Below are positions 57,571 through 64,000 of a stretch of DNA of 64,000 nt, in pieces. The first letter of the stretch is position 1. Every line of letters starts with the position of its first letter. This stretch comes from Aquabacterium sp. (GTDB taxonomy: Bacteria > Pseudomonadota > Gammaproteobacteria > Burkholderiales > Burkholderiaceae_C): assembly GCA_023266355.1 (NCBI GenBank), contig JAHFQM010000002.1:186001-250000 (forward strand). The letters are read 5' to 3'. The notes below the pieces were generated by a model that did not search any database, was not told the origin of the DNA, and worked only from the letters and a program-made list of their open reading frames with translations. A program made the translations under genes and the position numbers.

Positions 57571-57798
57571 TCAAGCTCCGGCCGCCGGGGGCTGGCTCAG
57601 CGGGTTCACGGGCTCTTCGGGGAAGGCATCGAGTGCCACGGCCTCGTTTTCCAGCATCACGGGGATGCCGTCGCGGATGGGGTAGCCCAGGCGGTCGGCC
57701 GTGCACACGAGCAGGTCACCCTGAGCGTGGTGGGGCGCGCGTTGCAGCGGGCCTTTGCAGACGGGGCAGACCAGCAGTTCGATCAGTCGGGTGTCCAT
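57571..57798 (-). CDS. Trm112-family zinc-ribbon protein (75 aa)
   Basis: Short YcaR/Trm112-like protein: [20 protein letters not shown] with one Cys pair, then [20 protein letters not shown] with the second half of the ribbon incomplete (single Cys). Commonly encoded between lpxK and kdsB in betaproteobacteria. Function may be activation of a methyltransferase; not established here. Confidence 0.88.
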   Translation of the reverse strand: MDTRLIELLVCPVCKGPLQRAPHHAQGDLLVCTADRLGYPIRDGIPVMLENEAVALDAFPEEPVNPLSQPPAAGA

Positions 57799-57809
57799 GG
57801 CAATGGGGC

Positions 57810-58907
57810 TCAAGGGTGAGCTGGGTTGGGGCTTCGAGGGGGCTGCGCGGCACACACGGCCGCGTCGATGGCCGCGTCCAGGGCTGTCCAGAACGCAGGC
57901 TCAGGGCGGAAGTCTAAGACCGAGACCCAGACCCGCGTGTTCGGGCGCTCCAGCGCGAGCCGTTGCGGGTCCAGCTTGACCGCGTCTTTTTCGGTGACGA
58001 TGAGGTCGCGCACCTCGGCAGGCCAGGGCAGGGTGGCGAAGTCGTGGTGGTCGGGCAAAGGGCAAGTCTGCAGCTGCCAGCCTTGGGTGCGCAAGGCTTC
58101 GAAAAACCGGTCCGGGTGGGCGATGCCGGCCAAGGCCCAAGCGCCCGGTGTGGCCTGGGGCGAGGGCGCCGGGGTGGTCTGGGCGCCTGTCCACCAGTCG
58201 GCCAGGGCGCGCAAGTCGCCGAGCGCGCGCGCACCGACATGGCCGGGCAGGGGTGTGCTGGGCGCCCCAGCGTTGTAGAGCACCAAGGGCGCAGCGCGCA
58301 CGCCAGGGCCTGGTGCTGTGCGCAAGGGTTCGCGCAAGGGGCCCGCAGGCAGCAGCCAGCCGTTGCCTGCGCCACGCTCGTCGAACACCACGACCTCGAT
58401 GTCGCGCCGCAGCGCCAGGTGCTGCAGGCCGTCGTCGCAGACCAGGATGTTGGTGTCGGGGTGCGCCTGCAGCAGTGCGCGGCCACCGAGGGCGCGCTTG
58501 GGGCCGACCATGGTGGGCACGCCCGTGCGCCGGAAGATCAACCAGGGCTCATCGCCGGTGTCGCGCGCGCTCAAGGTGTTGACGCTGTCGCGGTCCAGCA
58601 AGCGCGGCTGGGCGGGGTCGATCGCAGCACCGTAGCCTCGGCTGAGCACGCCGGGCGTCATGCCGCGCGCCTGCAGGTGCTGGAGGATGGCGATGGTGAC
58701 CGGCGTCTTGCCCGCACCACCCACGATGCGGTTGCCGACCACGAGCACGGGAACGGGCAGTTTGTCCGCGCGGAGCCAGCCTTGCGCGCTGGCCAGGCGA
58801 CGCAGCGCGACGACCCCGCCCATCAGGCAGGACAGCGGCCACAGCGCACAGGCCAGCGGCCCGCGACGCAACCAGGCGCGCTGCAGGGTGCTGGCCAGGG
58901 CGCTCAC
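57810..58907 (-). CDS. lpxK: Tetraacyldisaccharide 4'-kinase (365 aa)
   Basis: Phosphorylates the lipid A disaccharide at the 4' position. P-loop in [20 protein letters not shown], then PGVLSRGYG and [20 protein letters not shown]. The N-terminal hydrophobic segment anchors it to the inner membrane. The ATG overlaps the exbD stop by four bases, so exbB-exbD-lpxK-Trm112-kdsB are one transcription unit. Confidence 0.95.
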   Translation of the reverse strand: MSALASTLQRAWLRRGPLACALWPLSCLMGGVVALRRLASAQGWLRADKLPVPVLVVGNRIVGGAGKTPVTIAILQHLQARGMTPGVLSRGYGAAIDPAQPRLLDRDSVNTLSARDTGDEPWLIFRRTGVPTMVGPKRALGGRALLQAHPDTNILVCDDGLQHLALRRDIEVVVFDERGAGNGWLLPAGPLREPLRTAPGPGVRAAPLVLYNAGAPSTPLPGHVGARALGDLRALADWWTGAQTTPAPSPQATPGAWALAGIAHPDRFFEALRTQGWQLQTCPLPDHHDFATLPWPAEVRDLIVTEKDAVKLDPQRLALERPNTRVWVSVLDFRPEPAFWTALDAAIDAAVCAAQPPRSPNPAHP

Positions 58908-59380
58908 TGTGCGGTGGGGGCTGTCGGTGCGGCGGGGGCCGCCGTGGTCGGCGATGCGCCGCTTTGCCCTTGCGTGGCAAACGTCAGCTGGGTCAGGCCC
59001 ACCCGGCGTGCTGCGTCCATCACATTGATCACGCTCTGGTGCGTGGCGGCCGCATCGGCCTTCACCACGACCACCACGTCCCGCGAGGTGCCCGCTTCGG
59101 CGTTCAGGCCAGCCGCCAGGGCTTCCACGTTGCGGCCTTCCAGCATCCGCTGGTTGACCATGTAGCGCCCGTCGGAGGCCACCAGCACCTGCAGCTCCTT
59201 GGGCCGCACCGAAGCCGCCTGCGCATTGGCCGCGGGCAGGTTGATCTTCAACTCGGTCATGCGCGAGTAGGTGGTGGTGAGCATCAGGAAAATCAGCACC
59301 ACCAGCAGCACGTCGATGAACGGGATCAGGTTGATCTCGGGCTCTTCGGGCGCGTGTCGCTTGCGAAAATTCATCGGCAT
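58904..59380 (-). CDS. exbD: ExbD/TolR-family biopolymer transport protein (158 aa)
   Basis: A single N-terminal membrane helix with the essential Asp in INLIPFIDVLLVVLIFLML, followed by a periplasmic domain. With the ExbB-like protein it forms a proton channel energising outer-membrane transport. A Thr/Ala/Pro-rich C-terminal tail is extra. Confidence 0.94.
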   Translation of the reverse strand: MPMNFRKRHAPEEPEINLIPFIDVLLVVLIFLMLTTTYSRMTELKINLPAANAQAASVRPKELQVLVASDGRYMVNQRMLEGRNVEALAAGLNAEAGTSRDVVVVVKADAAATHQSVINVMDAARRVGLTQLTFATQGQSGASPTTAAPAAPTAPTAQ

Positions 59381-59399
59381 GGCGGTGTCCGTCCGGGCG

Positions 59400-60035
59400 T
59401 CAGCGTCGCGGTGCGCTCAGGCGCAAGATGTGCGGCACCATGCGGTCGGCCGACTGCTCCAGCGCCAGGGTGTAACCCTCGATGCGGGCGCGGAAGTGCC
59501 GGTAGGCGATCAGCGAGGGGATGGCCACGATCAGGCCGAACGCCGTGTTGTACAGCGCCACCGAAATGCCGTGCGCCAGATCGGCGGGGTTGGCGCCCGC
59601 GCTGGCTTGCGGCCCGGAGGCTCCGAAGATTTCGATCATGCCGATCACGGTGCCCAGCAGGCCCAGCAGCGGCGCCGCGCTGGCGATGGTGCCCAGCGCG
59701 CTAAGGTTGCGTTCCAGGCGGTGCACCGCGTCGCGGCCGGCCGACTCGAACGCGCCGCGCAGGTTCGCTTCGGTGATGCGTTGCTCGGCCGCGGCAGCGC
59801 GCAGGCCTTGGGCCAGCACCAGACCCAGGATGGAGTTCTCGGCCAGCTTGGTGAGCGTGTCGGCCGGGGGCAGGGCGGTGCGCGTCACCGACATCACCTC
59901 ATCGACCAGGCGCGCTGGCGCCACGCGGCTTTCCCGCAGGCTCAGGAAACGCTCGATGACCAGGGCAAGGGCCACGATGGAACACAGCACCAGCGGCACG
60001 ATGGGCCAGCCTGCGGCTTGTAAGATGGACAGCAA
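59400..60035 (-). CDS. exbB: ExbB/TolQ/MotA-family proton channel protein (211 aa)
   Basis: Three membrane helices; signature APLLGLLGTVIGMIEIFGA and ISVALYNTAFGLIVAIPSLIAY. A TTG start at 60035 is chosen because GGGGAG lies about 8 bases before it and the first membrane helix (LSILQAAGWPIVPLVLC) begins there; no ATG fits. Confidence 0.93.
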   Translation of the reverse strand: MLSILQAAGWPIVPLVLCSIVALALVIERFLSLRESRVAPARLVDEVMSVTRTALPPADTLTKLAENSILGLVLAQGLRAAAAEQRITEANLRGAFESAGRDAVHRLERNLSALGTIASAAPLLGLLGTVIGMIEIFGASGPQASAGANPADLAHGISVALYNTAFGLIVAIPSLIAYRHFRARIEGYTLALEQSADRMVPHILRLSAPRR

Positions 60036-60436
60036 ATCGGACTCCCCGGAAAGGCGCGATGCCCTGGCCGCATGGGGCGGCGCAAGGCCTGAACAGCGCA
60101 TGATTATGGGGCTGATCCTGGCCCGATCTTGGCGAGGAGCGCCACAGGTGCTGCGCCAACTGGTGTCCATCTGCAACGCTCGGCGGCTTGGGTCAATGCG
60201 CCCCGTGCAACGCGGCCAAGTCGTCCACCGATCCTGTGGATAACTTTGTGGGTAAGCCTTGCGCATGGGCCCGCAAGCCGCATCAACATTGACTTTCTCT
60301 CACATTGCTGAATTTTTAAGCAAGCGTTTTTCCTTGAAAATCAATCACTTATGACGTCATTAAGGCTTCGTGACAGCTTGCGGCGGCGTTTGAGCCACGC
60401 TGGCGCGAATTGTGGACTTGTCTCGTGGGGTGGGGC
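60036..60436. other. Divergent promoter region between exbB and xseA
   Basis: About 400 bases with no supported gene. It contains the perfect palindrome ATGACGTCAT (60351-60360) in an A/T-rich stretch (60305-60362) that stands out against high GC, and a possible -35 TTGAAA at 60334. It presumably holds both promoters. Confidence 0.5.
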
Positions 60437-61753
60437 ATGGTAGGCATGGCGAATGACGCTGCTGGGCGGGCCAGGGTCTGGGGCGTCGGCGCCTTGGTGC
60501 AGGCGGTGGGCGACACGCTGGCCGCGCGTTTCGGCAGTTGCGTGGTGCGTGGCGAGATCAGCGGTTTCACGCGGGCGTCCAGCGGACATGGCTACTTCAC
60601 CCTCAAGGACGAGCATGGCCAAGCCGCCATCCGCTGTGCCATGTTCCGGCGGGCCTTGTCGCAGGTTGAGTTCGCGCCGGGCGAGGGCATGCTGGTCGAG
60701 GCGCGCGGGCAGTTGGCGGTGTACGAGGCCCGTGGCGAGTTGCAGTTGGTGGTCGAGGGCTTGCAGCGTGCAGGCGCAGGCGCGCTGTACGAGCAGTTCC
60801 TGCGCCTGAAAGCGAAGCTGGAAGCCGAAGGCCTGTTCGACGCAGGCCGCAAGCGCCTGTTGCCGGCCTTCCCCAGGCGTGTGGCGGTGGTCACGTCCAT
60901 GCAGGCCGCGGCCTTGCGCGACGTGCTCACGGCCTTGGCGCGTCGGGCGCCGCACGTCGAGGTGGTGCTGTTGCCGTGTGCGGTCCAGGGCGTGGAGGCG
61001 CCCGCCCAGATCGTGCAGTCTCTGGCCCAGCTGGCGATGGCGCACCACGGCGGATGTCGGTTCGATGCGGCCATCGTCTGCCGCGGTGGTGGTTCGCTGG
61101 AAGACTTGTGGGCCTTCAACGACGAGCGCGTGGTCCGCGCCATCGCAGCCTGCCCCGTGCCCGTGGTCAGTGGCGTCGGGCACGAAACCGATGTGACCTT
61201 GGCCGATTTCGCTGCCGACCTGCGCGCACCCACACCGACGGCAGCGGCCGAGCTGGTGGCGCGCGATCGGGCCTCGGCGCTGGCGGAACTTGCCGCCCAT
61301 GCCCGGCACTTGCACCACCGTGTCCACCAGAAACTGGACACGCTGAGCCAGCGCCAGGACAGCGCCGCCTTGCGCCTGGCCCGCCCGTCGCAACTGCTGG
61401 CGCAGCACAGGCAGCAGCTCGCACTGCTCGACCACCGTCTGCCGGCTGCGTGCGGCATGCAGGCGCAGCGCGCGGGGCAACACCTGCCAGCGCTGCAGGC
61501 CCGCCTCCTGCGCGCAGCGCAAACGCAAGCCTGGCGCCACCACCAGTCGCTGGCCCACCTGGAAACGCGCCTCCAGGCGCTCGACCCCCAGCGGGTGCTG
61601 GAGCGCGGCTATGCCTGGCTGAGCAACACCGAAGGCCAGCCCGTGCTCAGCGCGGCAGCCGTTCAGCCAGAGCAAGCCGTTCAGGCGGTGCTGGCCGACG
61701 GGGTGTTGCGCATGCGCGTCACCGACATCCTGCCCCGCGGGCCGGTGTCCTGA
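60437..61753 (+). CDS. xseA: Exodeoxyribonuclease VII large subunit (438 aa)
   Basis: An N-terminal OB fold (VRGEISGFTRASSGHGYFTLKD) binds single-stranded DNA; the catalytic domain carries RVAVVTSMQAAALRDVL, VCRGGGSLEDLWAFND and GHETDVTLADFAADLRAPTPTA in pieces. A helical C-terminal part mediates small-subunit binding. Starts at 60437 or 60446 are equally possible. sodB follows after 138 bases. Confidence 0.95.
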   Translation: MVGMANDAAGRARVWGVGALVQAVGDTLAARFGSCVVRGEISGFTRASSGHGYFTLKDEHGQAAIRCAMFRRALSQVEFAPGEGMLVEARGQLAVYEARGELQLVVEGLQRAGAGALYEQFLRLKAKLEAEGLFDAGRKRLLPAFPRRVAVVTSMQAAALRDVLTALARRAPHVEVVLLPCAVQGVEAPAQIVQSLAQLAMAHHGGCRFDAAIVCRGGGSLEDLWAFNDERVVRAIAACPVPVVSGVGHETDVTLADFAADLRAPTPTAAAELVARDRASALAELAAHARHLHHRVHQKLDTLSQRQDSAALRLARPSQLLAQHRQQLALLDHRLPAACGMQAQRAGQHLPALQARLLRAAQTQAWRHHQSLAHLETRLQALDPQRVLERGYAWLSNTEGQPVLSAAAVQPEQAVQAVLADGVLRMRVTDILPRGPVS

Positions 61754-61891
61754 GCCGTGGCCCGCCTGCTGCTGGCACAAGCCCCGCGCCGCGGCCGGTC
61801 ATCTGGCTGAAAGCGTGGGGGCTGTGCGCGGCATGCCTACAATCGCGCCGACAGATCCATTCCCCCTCAACGGACCTCCAAGGAAAGCACC

Positions 61892-62473
61892 ATGGCACAC
61901 ACCCTTCCCGCACTGCCGTACGCCCAGGACGCACTGGCTCCGCACCTGTCGAAGGAAACCTTCGAGTACCACTATGGCAAGCACCATCAGGCTTACGTCA
62001 CCAACCTGAACAACCTGATCCCCGGCACCGAGTTCGAGAGCCTGTCGCTCGAAGACACGGTCAAGAAGTCCAGCGGTGGCATCTACAACAACGCCGCCCA
62101 GATCTGGAACCACACCTTCTTCTGGAACTGCATGAAGCCCAATGGCGGCGGTGCCCCGACCGGCGCGCTGGCCGACGCCATCAACGCCAAGTTCGGCAGC
62201 TACGACGCCTTCAAGGAAGCCTTCACCAAGTCGGCCGTGGGCAACTTCGGTTCGGGCTGGACCTTCCTGGTCAAGAAGGCCGATGGCTCCGTGGACATCG
62301 CCAACTTCGGCCCGGCCGGCACCCCGCTGACCACTGGCGACAAGGCCCTGCTGACGATCGACGTCTGGGAACACGCCTACTACATCGACTACCGCAACGC
62401 CCGTCCCAAGTTCGTCGAGGTCTTCCTGAACTCGCTGGTCAACTGGGACTTCGCCGCTGCGAACTTCGCTTGA
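61892..62473 (+). CDS. sodB: Iron superoxide dismutase (193 aa)
   Basis: Metal ligands visible: His in FEYHYGKHH, His in [10 protein letters not shown], and Asp/His in [12 protein letters not shown]. The residues near the metal fit Fe-type SodB. AAGGAAA precedes the ATG. A terminator at 62509 follows the stop. Confidence 0.96.
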   Translation: MAHTLPALPYAQDALAPHLSKETFEYHYGKHHQAYVTNLNNLIPGTEFESLSLEDTVKKSSGGIYNNAAQIWNHTFFWNCMKPNGGGAPTGALADAINAKFGSYDAFKEAFTKSAVGNFGSGWTFLVKKADGSVDIANFGPAGTPLTTGDKALLTIDVWEHAYYIDYRNARPKFVEVFLNSLVNWDFAAANFA

Positions 62474-62508
62474 TCTCTGCCTGAGCGGCTCACCCCGCAT
62501 CGCGCACC

Positions 62509-62535
62509 AAAAGCCGGGCCTGTCCCGGCTTTTTT
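62509..62535 (+). terminator. sodB terminator
   Basis: AAAGCCGGG and CCCGGCTTT pair with a five-base loop, followed by six T (stem from 62510). Confidence 0.93.
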
Positions 62536-62754
62536 CATGCCCGCCTGTGTCCTGTTGTGCCCTTGCATGCCTTTCCATGTCTTTTCCGAGGACCCGACCA
62601 GAACGCTTCCCGTCCAATGCTCAGACGTCTTCCGCACAAGGCGGCCGCAAAAGGGGCAAAAGGGTTTACGCGCGTTTTGCACAAGCGCCAGCACAAAGCA
62701 ACTTCAACAGTGCTACAGTGACGACGGTTTCAAAATAAGCCCTTCCCGTCGCCC

Positions 62755-62875
62755 TTGCTGGATCTCTGTTTCTCGGCAGTCAGCAAGGCGGGTCGCAATC
62801 CGCCAACCGGTCAAGCCGTGTCGCGGAAGGTTGTCCAACCAGCCAACGTCTCAGGAAACCTGAGAGTAAGGTGAG
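62755..62875 (+). ncRNA. Structured sucA leader (sucA RNA motif candidate)
   Basis: The sequence upstream of sucA can form several hairpins: GGCGG/CCGCC (about 62787-62804), GGTT-GTCC-AACC (62829-62840) and the perfect CTCAGG-AAA-CCTGAG (62850-62864), the last 17 bases before the start codon and adjacent to the ribosome-binding site. A conserved sucA RNA motif is known upstream of sucA in Burkholderiales; I assign this leader to it from position and structure only, without a covariance model. Confidence 0.45.
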
Positions 62876-62880
62876 CGAAA

Positions 62881-64000
62881 ATGATGCAGCAGTTCAGGTC
62901 GAACTCGTACCTGTTCGGGGGCAATGCCCCATACGTTGAAGAGTTGTACGAGGCCTACCTCGACAATCCAGGGTCTGTCCCAGACAACTGGCGCTCCTAC
63001 TTCGACGCCCTCCAGAACGTTCCTGCTGTGGATGGCTCCGACCATCGCGATGTGGCGCATGCCCCCGTGGTCGAGTCTTTCGCTCAACGTGCGAAGGCCA
63101 ATGCCTTCATGGTCAAGACCAGCTCGGCCGACCTCGCTGTCGCCCGCAAGCAAGTCCATGTCCAGTCCCTGATCGCCGCTTACCGCTTCCTGGGCTCCCG
63201 CTGGGCCGACCTGGACCCGCTCAAGCGCCAGGAACGCGCCAAGATCCCCGAGCTAGAGCCGTCCTTCTACGACTTCACCGAGTCGGACATGGACATCACC
63301 TTCTCGGCGACGAACACCTACTTCACCAAGGCCGAGCACATGACCCTGCGCGAAATCGTGCAGGCCTTGCGTGAGACGTACTGCGGCAGCATCGGCGCCG
63401 AGTACATGCACATCACCGACCCCACCGAAAAACGCTGGTGGCAGGAAAGCCTGGAGAGCACCCGCTCCAAGCCGACCTTCAGCGCCGAGAAGAAGAAGCA
63501 CATTCTCGAGCGACTGACTGCAGCCGAAGGTCTGGAGCGATTCCTCCACACCAAGTACGTTGGCCAAAAGCGCTTTTCGCTGGAAGGCGGTGAGTCCTTC
63601 ATCGCCTCGATGGACGAACTCATCCAGCGCGCCGGCGAAAAAGGCGTGCAGGAAATCGTCATCGGCATGGCCCACCGCGGCCGCCTGAACGTCCTGGTCA
63701 ACACCCTGGGCAAGCAGCCCGCCGAGCTGTTCTCCGAGTTCGAGCACACCGCTCCCGAGAACCTGCCGGCCGGCGACGTGAAGTACCACCAGGGCTTCTC
63801 CAGCGATGTCTCCACCGCTGGCGGCCCGGTCCACCTCTCGCTGTCCTTCAACCCCTCGCACCTGGAAATCGTCAACCCGGTGATCGAAGGCTCGGTCAAG
63901 GCCCGCATGGACCGCCGTGGCGACGCCAAGGGCACGCAAGTGCTGCCGGTGCAGGTGCACGGTGACGCCGCCTTCGCAGGCCAGGGCGTCGTGATGGAAA
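62881..64000 (+). CDS. sucA: 2-oxoglutarate dehydrogenase E1 component, N-terminal part (3' partial)
   Basis: Thiamine-diphosphate-dependent E1 of the TCA-cycle complex. The frame from the ATG at 62881 stays open to the end of the window (373 codons). N-terminal SNSYLFGGNAPYVEELYEAY is the E2-binding segment; later GGESFIASMDELIQRA, EIVIGMAHRGRLNVLVNTL and HLSLSFNPSHLEIVNPVI are hallmark E1o motifs. The C-terminal catalytic half lies outside. Confidence 0.97.
   Translation, partial: MMQQFRSNSYLFGGNAPYVEELYEAYLDNPGSVPDNWRSYFDALQNVPAVDGSDHRDVAHAPVVESFAQRAKANAFMVKTSSADLAVARKQVHVQSLIAAYRFLGSRWADLDPLKRQERAKIPELEPSFYDFTESDMDITFSATNTYFTKAEHMTLREIVQALRETYCGSIGAEYMHITDPTEKRWWQESLESTRSKPTFSAEKKKHILERLTAAEGLERFLHTKYVGQKRFSLEGGESFIASMDELIQRAGEKGVQEIVIGMAHRGRLNVLVNTLGKQPAELFSEFEHTAPENLPAGDVKYHQGFSSDVSTAGGPVHLSLSFNPSHLEIVNPVIEGSVKARMDRRGDAKGTQVLPVQVHGDAAFAGQGVVME

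Overview
The window is about 64 kb of high-GC DNA from a betaproteobacterium. The order of housekeeping genes (rpoD, dnaG, adk, kdsB, Trm112, lpxK, exbD, exbB, xseA, sodB, sucA), the DUF2282/DUF692 bufferin operon and the sucA leader suggest Burkholderiales, probably Comamonadaceae or a close relative. That placement is inferred from gene content and is not a phylogeny.

Layout. (1) 1-6583: an amide/nitrile-type uptake and hydrolysis locus. It holds the end of an AmiC-like sensor, an AmiR-like ANTAR antiterminator, a leader terminator, a branched-chain-type ABC importer whose permease LivM and ATPase LivG are fused, and a nitrilase-superfamily hydrolase. (2) 6584-30830: a worn accessory region. 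It contains a truncated integrase fused to a monooxygenase remnant, an MBL-fold hydrolase divergent from a DJ-1/AraC regulator, and an SOS cluster (umuD, broken umuC, SRAP protein, MmcB-like nuclease, broken helicase). It also holds two uracil-DNA-glycosylase-like proteins and a putative defence module (VWA protein, AddB-like nuclease, AddA-like helicase-nuclease, and a decayed fourth gene). An HsdM remnant, a truncated NERD helicase with its WYL regulator, an isolated FtsK-gamma domain protein and a short Xre/MbcA-type antitoxin complete it. (3) 30832-33856: a minus-strand bufferin (copper-peptide) operon bufA-bufB-bufC-doxX followed by two unlisted-looking small Cys-rich secreted proteins and a strong terminator. 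(4) 33954-64000: mostly core genome: RNase H-like protein, tadA, a very unusual 957-residue peptidoglycan-binding/GH19/papain/alpha-beta-hydrolase protein, ETF-QO, a fatty/keto acid block (SDR, thioesterase, scoAB), ogt, rmuC, a giant hybrid histidine kinase overlapping hemH, an FHA-cyclase behind rpoD, dnaG, adk, a lipid A/energy-transduction cluster, xseA, sodB and the start of sucA.

How genes work together. AmiC/AmiR-type sensing probably controls read-through of the terminator at 1012-1055 into the importer and nitrilase. A LexA box at 10724-10739 sits between umuD and the SRAP gene and would couple both to the SOS response. The two halves of umuC lie 4.3 kb apart on opposite strands in the arrangement an inversion would give. 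A near-identical 22-base element occurs 40-50 bases upstream of both the VWA gene that heads the AddAB-like module and a small unknown gene 11 kb away, hinting at shared control. No tRNA, rRNA or CRISPR array was recognised.
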